A stretch of DNA of 64,000 nucleotides from contig NC_134277.1 of the NCBI RefSeq assembly GCF_949628215.1, forward strand, positions 104,363,463-104,427,462. The letters are read 5' to 3'. The position numbers and the translations under genes are program-made. This DNA comes from Phalacrocorax aristotelis. Its lineage: Eukaryota; Chordata; Aves; Suliformes; Phalacrocoracidae. Numbering within the stretch: the stretch's first letter is position 1; the number at the start of each line of letters is the position of its first letter. Under the pieces are notes generated by a model that saw only the letters and a list, made by a program, of their open reading frames with translations, was not told where the DNA came from and made no database searches. Of the stretch, positions 24,030 through 37,800 are shown piece by piece.

Positions 24030-25884
24030 GAAGAAAAACAGGCAGTGGGATCTCTGTGGAGGTTATGCAGGGAAAAGATTAGGAAGGCAAAGGCCCGGCT
24101 GGAACTTGAACTCACCACCGTTAAAGATATAAAAAAATGTTTTCATAAATACATCTGTGACAAAAGGAGGGCCAGGGAGAATCTCCCTCCTTGTTGGATG
24201 TGGAAGGTAACCTTGCCACGAAAGATGAGGAGAAGGCTGAGGTACTTAATGCTTTCTTTGTCTCAGTCTTTAATAGTCAGACTGGTCATCCTCAGGGTTG
24301 TCAGGCCCCTGTGCTGGGAGATGGAGATAGTATGCAGAATGAAGTCCCAGTTGTTGAAGAGGTGGCAGTCACCGACCTGCTCCTTCACCTGGATGTTCAC
24401 AAGGCCATGGGGCTGGATGGGATCCACCCGAGGATACTGAGGGAGCTGGCAGAGGAGCTCGCCAAGCCACTCTCCATCATTTATCAGCAGCCCTGGTCAA
24501 CCGGGGAGGTCCCAGATGACTGGAAACTAGCGAATGTGATGCCCCTCTATAAGAAGGGTTGGAAGGAGGATCTGGGGAACTACAGGCCTGTCAGCCTGAC
24601 CTCGGTGCCAGGAAAGGTCATGGAGCAGATCATCTTGAATGCCATTACGTGGCACACATGGGACAACCAGGGGATTGGGTTCAGCCAGCATGGGTTTATG
24701 AAAGGGACGTCCTGCCTCACTAACCTTCTATAATAAGGTGACCCACTTAGTGGATGAGGGGAAAGCTGTGGACGTTGTCTACTTGGACTTTAGTAAGGCC
24801 TTTGACACTGTCTCCCACAGCATTCTCCTGGAGAAGCTGGCTGCTCACGGCTTGGACAAGCGCACTCTGCGCTGGGTTAAAAACTGGCTGGACGGCCGGG
24901 CCCAGAGAGTGGTGGTGAATGGAGTCAAATCCAGTTGGTGACCAGTCACGAGTGGGGTTCCCCAGGGCTCAGTGTTGGGGCTGGTCCTGTTCAATATCTT
25001 CACTGATGATCTGGATGAGGGGATTGAGTGCACCCTCAGTAAGTTTGCAGATGACACCAAGCTGGGTGGAAGTGTCGATCTGCTGGAGGGCAGGAAGGCC
25101 CTACAGAGAGACCTGGACAGGCTGAATCGTTGGGCCGGAGCCAACGGTATGAGATTCAACAATGCCAAGTGCCGGGTCCTGCACTTCAGTCACAACAACC
25201 CCAGGCAACGCTACAGGCTTGGGGAGGAGTGGCTGGAGAGCTGCTTGGAGGAAAAGGACCTGTAGGTGTTGGTTGACAGCCGCTTGTATCAGGAGTAGTG
25301 TGGCCAGAAGGAGCAGGGAGGTGATCGTGCCCCTGTACTTGGCACTGGTGAGGCCGCACCTCAAGTACTGTGTGCAGTTTTGGGCCCCTCAGTACAAGAA
25401 GGACATCGACGTGCTGGAGTGTGTCTAAAGAAGAGCAACGAAGCTGGAGAAGGGTCTAGAGAACAAGTCTTATGAGGAGCAGCTGAGGGAGCTGGGGTGG
25501 TTTAGTCTGGAGAAGAGGAGGCTGAGGGGAGACCTTATCGCTCTCTACAGCTACCTGAAAGGAGGCTGTAGCGAGGCGGGGGGTCAGTCTCTTCTCCCTA
25601 GTAACAAGCAATAGGACAAGAGGAAATGGCCTCAAGCTGCGCCAGGGGAAGTTTAGGTTGGACATTAGGAAAAACTTCTTCACTGAAAGGGTTATCAAAC
25701 ATTGGAACAGGCTGCCCAGGGAAGCAGTTGAGTCTCCATCCCTGGAGGTATTTAAAAGAAGGGTAGATGTGGTGCTTGAGGATATGGTTTAGTGGTGGAC
25801 TTGGCAGTGATAGGTTAGCGGTTGGACTCGATCTTAAGGGTCTTTTCCAACCTTAATGATTCTATGATTCGATTATTCTATGAT
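24030..25884 (+). mobile_element. CR1 LINE, 5'-truncated, with dead reverse-transcriptase ORF
   Basis: About 1.85 kb of CR1 ORF2 3' half plus 3' UTR, encoding part of the non-LTR reverse transcriptase. Recognisable pieces in order are: a KAKARLELELTTVKD segment; NAFFVSVFNSQT; GLDGIHPRILRELAEEL; NYRPVSLTS; YLDFSKAFDT (24780-24809); and the catalytic FADD box (25044-25055). The coding region is broken by frameshifts near 24.2 kb and 24733-24738, a TGA at 24939 where a CGA-to-TGA CpG transition is likely, and a TAG near 25263. The 3' end carries two ATTCTATG units (25859-25866, 25875-25882), the CR1 hallmark. The endonuclease half is missing, so the copy cannot move by itself. It is the youngest-looking of the three CR1 copies here. 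Confidence 0.95.
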
Positions 25885-28800
25885 CTCTGTGCCTCTCTCC
25901 TTCAGCCTCTTCCGAAGGGAGGAGAGAAGTTGCAGCAATGCCTCCACTACATCTGCAGAGACTGAAGGTAAGGTAGACAGGTTAGCTCAGACACCAAAGT
26001 CAGCCTCCCTGGGGTCAAGAGCAAGTCTGGTGCAAGTTCATTTACTTTCTGTTGCAGGCTATAAAGGTGGGGTGGCATTTGGCAGTGTTTCAGAGGAAAG
26101 CAGGTGATGAAATGCGTTGGAACATATATGCTGCGGCACAAAAGGAGAATCAGGTGAATAAACATCAAATATGGAGTCAAGGGAACAGAAACCCTTTTTC
26201 CTACTGGTTGAATCACAGCCGGGGGGCCCAGACTAATTCTGTTAGGAAACACAGAATACCTGAGAGGCACAGGAAAAATTTGAAACTCAGCAGGAAATCT
26301 GTTCATGGTGAAGCCGCTGAGTGAGCTGGAGAGAGAAATTACTCGAAGGCATGGAGCAGAGCCAGGGAAAACAGACAACAATCGACCAGACATTACAGAA
26401 GATTCTGGGGATAAATTGCTCTAGAGAAGTGCAGTGCTTCTTAGGATTGGCTTCAAGGGTTCTTAGGTATTATTTCTTGTGTAAAGCCTCCACAGCCAGT
26501 TGCCTGGGAATTCTTTTTTGCAACATTTTAAACACCGAGAAATAACAGTTGATCAAAGCAAATCTTTTGCAAAACAATGTATCTGCTTTGAGAAATATCC
26601 ACAGGAACACAACAATAGTATTGAACTAGTGGGGATCTTTTGGTGTTTTTTTTTTTTTGCCAAGTTACCTACTAGGCTTAATGTGTAGGATCTGTTGTCC
26701 TGTGGCTCCTCGGCAAAAACAGTGGTCCTGCAGATGCCAAAATTTTCATACCTAGAGGTTGCCTTAATTTGTGAGCTGCCTCAAAGCATATGACCCCCAT
26801 AGTTTCCAGAACCCTTTCGCAAATCCGGCATTGTAGAAGCCCCCACTCAAATGACAATTTTCAGAGAACAGACTCACTATTTGGGAACTGGAGACTTCGA
26901 GCAAAGGGGACTTTGAGATTCTGAACTCTCCATAACATTTGGGATTCTTCTGTTGCTGTGAATGATTCTCACTATGCTGCATAAAACAAACTCCTAATTT
27001 TAGTGTCACTCTTCACAGCATTTGCAAATATGGGCATGCCCTCCATTAGCAGAGAGTTTAATAGCTTTGCAGTACTTTTTAATAAACAAAATCTTCACAT
27101 TTTTCAGTACAGAGACCAAAGCATAAGTAATTCTTATAAACATTTTATTTGAAGCAGCATTAGAAATCAACTTGGCATGTGTTATATCATTTGCCCTGTT
27201 CTTCTGTAAAAGCCTCCTATTCTGTTTTGCATATAATTTTATTTCAATTACTGTAATTCCAGTTGCAACTAATCATACACATTAAAAATCAGCTAGCCTT
27301 GAATAAGTCTTTTCAAAAAGCTCAACACTCTGTGCTGCTCATTCTTGATAATTGATACATTAATGCACACCTGATTTAAAATGCATAGCACAAACACAAA
27401 GTGCAAATCAGAGCGAACCAAACTGCAGTCGAGGTTTTCATGGCTCTGTGGTGTGTGGCACAGTATTCACCAGCTGTGGCCCAGGGGCCAGTAGGCTACA
27501 TTTAAGCCCTCCTTCCTTAATTTATTCCCAGTGACTGACTTCCCTGGGAGCGGGGCAGAAGGCATAGCACACTCACTGGAAGCAAACAGCACTATACCAC
27601 TGTATGAACTCAAAAAGACCCGAATCTTCAGATCTAGTTTCTCACCAATCTGATCCCCAGACAACCCCTCAATACAAGTACATCCCCAACTCCAAAAACT
27701 CATCAGGCCATTTTATTGTCAAATGATGTTAAATTGTTCTAAACTTGAGGCAGTAACATTTGTGGTTTTTTACCGTTACAATTAGATATCAGCAAAAATT
27801 GCAGATCCAGAGCCTTTTTATTTCTCTGGGATGCTTGATCCCCAGCGTACTCTGGAAGGGCTCTGCAGGCTTTGAGTCAAGCCTGTGATTCCCCACCGCA
27901 GCCGGCCCAGCTCTGTAAGGCTACGTTCAGAAGCAATTGCTAGATGAGATCTTTAATTTGTATTTGACAATGTTCAACTCATGTGCACAGTAGGTGGGTG
28001 GGGGAATTTGATGGCTTTCAGATTGTGTGGGGGAAAGGGAAAAATAGACTTTGTTCTGTATTTGGCGTGAAAACGATTAATCTATTTTATACTCTTTTAA
28101 GTTACAAAATGGATGTGGAGCGAGAGAGACTAAGATTTTAATCTTTCCACTGAAGTAAAATAATTAAAACAGTTTCACAAACTCATTTATTTTCACATGA
28201 AATATTCTATTTCAGGCATGTTTGAAAAAGTGTTTCAGAAGTTAGTGATTTAAAGCAAGCAGCTGCATACTGATAACAGGGGAAATATCTCACTGAGGCT
28301 TTAGATCACAGGAATCCACTCAGCAAAGGAACTAATTTTTCTTTCTGATTTTGAAAAAGAAAACCCCACTGGTTAGAGTGCTAGCCTGAAATTGAAACAC
28401 ATATCTGCTTATTTTGCAAAAGAAACATTATAAAAATGGGTTGAAAGAGCTGCAGCTCTTTTAATAGCTCACAAATGATAATTTACTGCAAAGAGAAAAG
28501 CTACTGAATCTTCCTCCTCTGATTACTATTCATTTGTTATGTACGGAGAGAAGATGTGCCACTGATCACATGTGTATTTTAAAAACTGACTGATTATGTA
28601 CTCTGTGCTTGCTATTGAAGTTATTGTCACGGAGGGGTGACTGCAGTGGGTTATTTGCCATCATAGCGCTCGCTGCTGTCTGCTGGTCTCAAAGTGGAGA
28701 CTCTACCGCCACAAATACCTCATGCAATAAGTTCTTGTCATGATTTCTTTCCCATTTAATAGCCTGCTCATGTATCTTAACCCCTGACAGCTCGGTTTTA

Positions 28801-31800
28801 TCAAATGATAAAATGTTTTATCACACGAATCAACGCTTAGATGGGAAATGTGTTTTTGGAGAACTGGTGATGACTTACAGGTCAGTTTGCTCAATCTGTT
28901 TTTCTGCCCTTGGACTTGTCATGCATGAAGACAAACAAATCCTGGCAGCATTTACATTTGATGTCCATCTAGAATAACTCACCAGGTCAAAGAATTATCT
29001 CCGTCTGACACCTGGGGTCACCAAGGGGTTTTCTGGGCCAAAGAGCGCCAGTGGCGGGCAGGCTGTCTCTCAGTCAGGCTCCTTGATGGCCCATCAGGAT
29101 GAAAAAGAGGTTCTCTCTGCTGTGAGAAGTTTTCACCTACAGATGTCTCCTGCAACATTTGGGCCCATGATTTTCCTGGCAACTTTTCAAAACTGGGCTT
29201 TTTCAAAATTATTTCCATACTCACTCAATAGTTGGACATTTGGAGTTTGGCAGACTTGGAGAAAAAGGTCTGCAAGGGAATTCAGGGTTCAGAAAGTCAC
29301 ACTCGTGTTATCAGTATTTTAATTTGCCCTGAACTCAGACATAAGCCCAGGAGGAATCATTAAATATTGTAATCTGTAGATCACAGGCTTTCATAAAGTT
29401 ACTCTTTGTTGAGGCCCCAAAAATGTTTGTTTGATTACTCATTTCTTCCATGAGAGATTTGATTATTGATTTGAAGACATCCAGACATGGAAAGACCTCC
29501 ACTTCTCTTCATGGTTTTTTTCCAACAGCTAATCACTCTCATTTGTTTTTCAATTAAATCTGTCTGATGCTGGCTTCCATCCATCTATTCTAACAACATC
29601 TAGCTCATGAAGTAAGGCAGCTTTGGGTAAGTCAGGGTCAGGCACTGGCAAGCTACATCCGCTCAAGCAAAATGCTCCACAAGAATGGTTGTTAGCATTT
29701 TTAATTATAAACTATTTATATATTTATTTAAATTATTTATCATTTTAAAAGCCCATAGTGATTTAGTGTTTTATATAGCATTTTAAAAGGCATTGAACAC
29801 TATATGAGCATATGGTTTTATTTTAATATTTCTCTAGGCAGGTATTATTGAGAATTGGCAAAATAAAGAAAACTACGTATTTGTTCTTCTGCTTTGTATA
29901 ATGAACATCTGCATTCTTGTCTACCTCAAGTGTCTGTTTATGAAGTTAGAGAAATCCACTGTAGGCCAGAACAGCACTGGAAACTCAAAAGAAATACCAG
30001 CCTGGCTGCCTAAAGAGCATGAAATAAAACTCAAAGATTCACCTGTCTCTAACGAAACTCATAGGAAAAAACTTTGAAGACCCAGCTATGGCATTCAATA
30101 TCTGTATTTTCATTAGAAGCTGTTTCTTCTCCGCCAACTCTACCCTGAAATCAGGATGGACAGAGAAGCTGAGGCCTCAGATGCTCAGAAGAAACAAGAA
30201 ATGCAGAGAAAACAGCAGAGAGAAGAAGAAAAAAACCCGCTGGGTCTGCATCCATCGAAACCTATAGAAGTTTTGTGCTCAGTGCTAATGTATGCTCTAC
30301 TGCTCTGACCGAAATATGTCTGCTACACAGTCCCCTCAGATTCGAGAGCTATTATTGTCACTCTCTATGTCAATGTCACTGCGCTGGGGTGGGCCCATCT
30401 GCTGGCTGTTTACAGGCTGGGTTCGGAAGGACGGCACCATAAGGACATACTGAAAACCTGAGACGAGCACAAGAATGCTTTGTAAATCCACCAACCTTGG
30501 AGCCCACAGATATGTAAAATCAGGTAGAGAGCCCAGGGGCAAGGGTGGGAAAAGTAAAAATATTTTAAAAACCCAAACAAACAACCTGCAAAGTACTATT
30601 CTAGAAAGTTACTGTCATCTTTCTAATAGGAGTTTCAAAGGTCCCTATGGAACAAACTAGCCAAGAGTTGTATTAATAACTGAGACAATGGTCTAACTTC
30701 TTGTTGTTGTTCTCCACCATGGAAGAACAACACTGCACTTAACTAATTGTTGTGAATGAATCGATTACACAATTACCACTAGTGCAGTTATCCTATTATG
30801 CCCTTTCACACAGCTAAAGGAAATCAAAGACAATCCATGTAGATCAATGTGCTGCACCTTTTCTGCAGGATACTCTGGCGTTGCACTAAGTGCTATTTCT
30901 AGAGATTGCCTGCAGTGGATTTAAATTCTGCTTGGGTTGAATAAAGAAAAGATAATGTTGCTTCAATCTCTTTGAGTCATCTGGGTCTTGTTTTGAACAT
31001 ATTTCAGGAATATTCACATGCTTCCCATACATACTGTAAGAGTATTTTTGTAACATAAAGTTCTCCTTTCTAAGGTCATTTATTTTAGTTTCAGTGCAGC
31101 CATGCTGATAAATGAGGGATAAAGGAGCATGAGAATTTACTTCCTCATTTAGTCACGAGCTCCAAGCAATGAACTATAGTCCCCACATACTAAGAACAGT
31201 TTTGCACCAAATCTTACATATGGAAACTCCCATGACTTTTAATTAGCAGAGTCAGGAACTACAGGATTCATCTCTGAGGCCACCTCTATAGCCTTTTATT
31301 ATGTTATTCCTGAGGGCAGCAGAGGCTGAAGCACTCCGGTATCTATACTGCAGCCCTTTAGGGCACTCTGGCACACCCTGAGCATGGCGTCTACTCCCAA
31401 GCCCTTGCAGCTCTCTCCCAGCTTGTTTACATTACACGCATCCGGGGCCCTAACAATCTGGCCCCACACAAACAGCTCTGCTTGGCTTACATTACTGCTT
31501 GCGACTGCCACTTAACACAAAAAGGGAAGAGGTGGGGAAACCCTGAGCACCTGTGTGGACTTAGACTTTATTCCATTGCAAAAGTCAAAGTCCTTTGGTA
31601 TTGCCTCCCTTAAAAACATCTTTGCTTTCCTCATTCCCACGCTTTGCTCATATCCATGCAACAGGGCTACGAATAAGTGCATTCTCATGGTCTTGATGCC
31701 CTGTGAAATTTCAGTCCAGTGTGAGTTGTCCTGGAAGCCACTGTGGAGCCAAGCTCGCCATGAAGACTGTGATAACTTGCCATGGCAGGAGAAGCACAAA

Positions 31801-34800
31801 CAAGGCTCGCTCTCTGTTTTTCTAAAAAAGCAAAAGAAACCAAGGAAACCCACTGCAGGGCATTTTGTGATGGGGGGGTGTGTGTGTCACTAAGGGTGAG
31901 TCTAAAGGATGGCCCCTTTAAGAAGGGAAGGACAAAAAGCTTGCAAACAGAGAAATTAGCTGTTTGTAGAGCTGTGCAGGGCTACTGGTTAGTGTCAATC
32001 ACAGATCCACCTTCTCTGTGCTTTCTTAGCCTTCACGTCCACCATGCAGCAACTCATTGGGTAGTTCTGGTAGTTCCAAATGGGAGCCAGGCCGTGCAGT
32101 AGGCACAGCCACCACAAACGCTCTTGTTAGATGGCTTCTGTGTCAACACTAGCTTTGGCAGGGGTGGGGTGGTCTTGCTGGTATATCCGTCATGCCGTCT
32201 TGGCATGCTGGAAGGTCACTTTCCAGATATCCATTTACCCAACTGGGAGAATGTACTTCCTGGCAGTGACCACTGATCACTGGGCATAGAAGGATGTAGG
32301 AGCTAGAAGAGAGATGGTGGTGCAGTCAGATGAAGAACATCATCCGTCCAAAATCAGCAGCACAGTCCCTCACCCCTTGCACCCTGGAAAAGCCACTGCT
32401 CCAGAGGACAAGTCTCAAGATCCCCCTTTCAAAGGTCCCTTCAAAGCAAATCTTGCAAGAGTAGACAACTGGCAAGCTTCTCGGTCTTCCCTGGATCTTT
32501 GCTTGGGCTGATACAAGTGTGCAAGGCAAGGCAGGGGTAAAAACCCACTGACTAGTGACAGAACTTTCTGCCTGGGAAACATCAGACTGGGGTAAGACTG
32601 TGGGAGAGAGCAAGCCTTATGGGAGAAGCTAGTGATGTCTTACTTTCTGGGGCATGCCAGGCTGCTCGGAAATAGGTTTCTGGCATGTACTCATGGACAG
32701 AATTAGCTGGTGCCAGGCCCAGGAGGGAATCAGCTCCATGTGGCTCACGTAGCACCATCAACCAACGTGGATAAACATTGCAAGCCTGGGACTGGGGAAT
32801 GGAGGGGTAGGTGTCGGGGCACCAGGGGAGGCAGCCAGCCAGCCAGGGGCTGGGAACTGAGCCGGGTCAGCACCTTACAGCAAATGGCTTGCATCCAAAC
32901 AAAGGCTGTTCCTGTTAAGGTCTTTTCTGACTTTGTATAAAGTGGCTGTGGGAAGCTCTGGCTTGCTCCGAAATGACACAGGGGCCGAGTCTGAGGACAG
33001 GAGCATGGCAGGCACCTTCTGCAGCTGCAGGCACGGGAGCACTGGGCACACACAAGCCGCATCACCCTGTCACCCGCTTCTCCTGCTGCTGCTGACGGGG
33101 GAGATCCGGGTTCAGTGGCCCTCTGATCACTGGTGCAGGAACAGGGAACCATCTTCTAGTGTGAGGAGGGCAGGTTGAGGGATGTGAGAGAGGGTCCTGC
33201 TGTCCAAGCAAGGCACCCTGACCAGTGCTGCGGCCACACTGTGCTGCCTGGGAGTCCTGCCACCGCAGGGACGCCTGCCTGCGGGGAAAGCTGGCCCTGG
33301 CACAGCTCAGCTGAGCCAGCACTCCTGGCCAGGGAGATGCTGGCTGGGACAGAGGCTCCCTGGGGCAGGGATACCCCGAGTGACTGCGGCTGCGGGTGAC
33401 CCACTCGGGAACAGAGCAGGAAGAAAAGCAGAGAGTGGCAAAGAGCAGCAAAACGTCATCACGAACGGGAGTGTGCACCGTAAGCACAAGCAAGAAGCAA
33501 TGGAAGTTGATGCAGAAAGGCCAAGGGTAAAAAAGACATGAGCAAGTGTATGAGCAGAATACCTATGCTTGCAGTCTTATTTTAAGTCAAAATATTTTCT
33601 TCCCTCAAAAATAAAAGTTAGAAGGAAAAGGGAAAAGAAATGTGATATGTACGGCTATGAATTAAATACCTTAATCTCAAAAGACCAAAATGGAAAAAAT
33701 AAAGCTTGTTTTAATTCTTGTTAGATTCCCTTTTCAAAAGACACCTGGCTTTGACACTCTGAATGCATTTAATCACATCTGTCCTATTAAGCAACAGAGT
33801 GAATGACCTAAACTGTATGAAGATTGCTGCTGACCCAAACATGACTCACTGGGAATAAAAGCCAGCCCCACTAATTACTTTCTGTAGAGCGTTCCCAAAA
33901 GTGCATTATTCACACTGAAGTTCTAAGCACGTTGTAGTTCACGAGGTGGAGGTGGGAAAGACCCTCTCCAGGCAGAGAGCTACGCCCTCAGACTGAGCAG
34001 GCATAAACTTGTGGGAGAGGGGAGTGACAAAAACAACACAGAATCCAGTAGGACTGATTAACTAGCTTCAATAGAAGTGCTGCCATCATCATAAAGGGAG
34101 ACACGATTAAATGTACAGAGAACTTGCTGGGAATCAGATGACCTATAATCAGTTATACATTTCGATACTTACTCTGTTCCTGTCCATAGCCTGTGCCTCC
34201 ACCTACATCTCTCCTGTCTGGTCGAGTATAAGCTCATCAGAACAGCAAGTGTCATACCCAGTGACACTATGCGACTTCCAGATTTTTACAGACCTTCTGA
34301 CCTTATGTGACTGTTATAGCTAAAAGTGATAATAAAACATATTATATCTTAATGAAATAGTGAATTACTGCATAAATATTTTACTGTATGTTCACAAAAA
34401 TATTACAAAAACCCACTCGGTGCATTCCGTGCTAGACTTTTTTGTAATGAACATGTTAAAAGGGAGCTGTGTTATTATTCTGAATTATTCTGAAAATACT
34501 CACCCTGATTATGCAGTAGTAGGCATGCGTAGTTGATTTGAAGGAGCTAAACCTTGCATCAAATTTCCCCTGGGTACTGTGTGAAACTGCACAATAAATG
34601 AGTGTTGCTGTAACTTAAACAGATACTGACTCTTCGGAGACATGAAAATAAAAATGTTGTGGTGTTAAAATGTAGCTGTGACAGGTCTATTACGCTCTTC
34701 ACAAAATCTGTTTTGTTTTTTTTTTAACAGTAGCTGTCTTAAAAATTAATGATGCAGACTTTCAGTGTTATCTCATTACTGATGCACAACCCAGTAGACT

Positions 34801-37800
34801 CAGAAGAGATTCCAGCTAGATGGGTATGCCCTCGGTGTGTGGGGGAATGGGCTCCGCTCACCAAAAGCTCTCCTTCTGTGCAACTTTATTTTTCTACTTA
34901 ATCTATAGAGACTTTACATGAGATCTTCCACCCTGCGTCCTTCTTTTCAGCTGCCAATAAGGCTGCTTTAGATCTCCGTCTTGGGTTATAGGTTCCATCT
35001 GATAGCATAAAAATAGGGTTTTCTTGATTGAAGTTTGGAAAAAAACCCAAATATTTTAATCTGTGAAGCAGAAAAAACCCTTCTTCTACAGCAGCTTTCA
35101 AACTTCCCGGTAATATCTGAAAAGATCCAAACAGATGAGAACTTTCCTCCATAAAGACGTATACAGCATTCAGAGCAGTGAAACTCTCAGTGTAATTATT
35201 ATGATAAATTCCTGCCGGCTTATTATCACTGAATAACAATGCAGGAAGTGAGTAGCTTTTAGCCTTTTAATTTGGACTTATTTACAATTAATTAATCGCT
35301 GTAGTCATATGTCAAACATGTAAACCAGCTTTCTAAAGGAGTGCCTCTGTGATTTAACACAACTTCTTGCCCACTCCCACCCAGTCAGCTCCCTCCAGCC
35401 CAGAAAAAAGCCTGGGAAAGTAGGTAAAATCGGCATTCTGACCCACAGGCCGGCGTATTTGGCTCTGCCGGGGAGCGCAGGACGTGAGGGAGTACAGTTC
35501 AGCGTCCCTCACCCAGCCGGGGCCTCAGATTTCAGCAGACACAGGATAGCTGATGGATATATGTACATCCAGTATTCCCAGTACTCGGGCGAAATCCCAA
35601 AACTGATGTTGTTTTTTTCCCTTTACATCTGAATGGTTGTTTACACCACTTGAGCTTACGCTGCTAACATCAATCGATCCATCTCTAAAGGAGAATTAAT
35701 GAAGATGTATGCTGAATACCAAGCTGGGCTGGCCGGGTGCCCAGCTGTTGGAATGCGTTTGCTCCCGCTGATGTGCAGAATTCAGATTTCAGAGTTATTC
35801 TTTCTAAATTAAAAAAACTGCAGACGCAGAATATCCAGTTAGTACTATAAGACTGAAAAATAACAACCCAGGTTTGGTCAATAGGACAAAGCGCTCACTT
35901 TGCCTGGGTGGCATTTTAGTGAGGGCGTTCCTAAAGGAGCTGTGAGATTTGATATGAAGTGAAATGCTTTCGTCAGCTTTCAAAGCGTCCGATCTCCCAG
36001 GAAAAAAAACCAAACTTATGTAGCTGAGTCTTACTTAAGTCTTTCGCTCAATAAAAAGAGCGCTATGGAAATTTCCTGGTTAGCAAATGTTTGAATTTAT
36101 GCAAATTTCAGATCCTTACAATGCCGGTCACATATGTTAAAAGACGCACTGTAAGCTGCAGAATGATCTCTCTTTACAGAGGGTCCATTTTTCTTTTTTC
36201 CATATTATTTTCCTTTATATGAACGGTAGAAAAAGAAATGAAGTTAATTTTCTGATATATTTTTTCTTCTGAAGACTGAAAACCACACATTATCATTCTG
36301 AATTATAACTTAGCACCCTTTTTTCCCCTTTTCAGCAGCGGCTGAATCATTTTTCATCTCCCTGCTTTGAAATGTCCCAGAGCCACGCAGCTCCAGTTGC
36401 AATAAAAATATTTCTGCTGCATAATACAATGAAAAATGTAACATAAAAAGTTAAATAGGTATCTGCATCTGTTTTGGCTGTTTAGGCGTAGGTACCTGTT
36501 GCTAGCACCTCCCCGCGGAATAATCCTTTTTATTTTTATTCTGGAAAGCACTTCGGCACTGAGCGGCCTTAGCTGCTTTTCCTGGTACTGTTCGCTGGCT
36601 GAACTGAGGCAGGTGGCCGGCTGCTTTGTAAGACGAATGTTTATTCTTGCTAAAAGCTGTGCTGCGATACCGTGCATAATTAAGGGAAATGCGTTTTACT
36701 GGACTGTGGAAGCCAAAAAGCACATAATCGCATGCTTTATGTTTATTTATGTTAAGGTTCAGCTTTGGATCATCTACCCGGGTGACCACTTTGACTCCCA
36801 GCACGCCTGCAGCGTGCAGAGCGATGCCTTGCAACAGGTAGGTCCTGGTGCGTAGCAGAGCGAAAGCTTTACCGTTGCCGCTAAGTCGGCATCTCCCGAG
36901 ATGCCGCACCACAGCCACGCTGCCAGCTGCAACTATCAGCGCGCTTGGCTAACCGTGGCTTTCTTTAAACAGGAGTTGATGCTTTATCAGTATTTAATTC
37001 AACTCAAACACTGGTAGAGACAGCGCAGTTGAACCCAGCTAAGCTTTGGTATCCTGTTGCCTTCGACACAAACGGAGTCGTGTGTCCTGGGTTCTGATGC
37101 GGGAACCAGGACGACAAAATGAAAATTACCCCTCGCGCGTCCCGCCGCGGCACCTGGCAACAGGGAGCTGCAGAACTGCTGCCCAGCCTGAACAACGTTT
37201 TTTTCACATTACCCACACTCTGCATATTTTTCAAACATCTGTACAGAGAGACAGCTGTATGTATGTATGTGTGTATAGACACGCACATGCTCTAACATGT
37301 GTGTGTGCAGGCACAATACGTATTTATTTATTTACACACATATTGGGCTGCTGTCACACTGGAACAAAACTGTATCTGTTCCCGAAAGTGATTATTTGGT
37401 CCCAGCCAAGGAGCTTCACCCTGCAAGAAGATCTGCTGTATTAGCTTCCAGTACTTTTGAACTTCTCTTGCTGGAGCAAGCTTAAATCCCTTTTACATAG
37501 CGGGTTTAGTAAGAAATTTGTTTTCACTGTTCTGAACAATAAAAAAATCATCGCAAGAAGCTCCGTGTGTTCCCGATGGAATTGTAAGCTCTTCAGGAAC
37601 GGTTTTCACATCTCTTCCAGCAAAATTAGGCTGCTTTGTCCCAGATTCTTATGCTACCCTGGGGGGCGATTAAGCTGTTCAGAGGTTGCATCAAGTTCTG
37701 CACGGATCCCAGGGAGAGCATGCTTGCTCTTCCTGGCTGCAAATTTTTAGGTGAGAGGTTGAGCTGCTGCGCTGTGCTGTCCGCAGGCCAGCAGAGCCAC

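Noticed and set aside
32745..33493. Minus-strand ORFs of 135 and 143 codons near 33 kb
   Set aside because: No domain, overlapping ORFs on both strands, no splice context.
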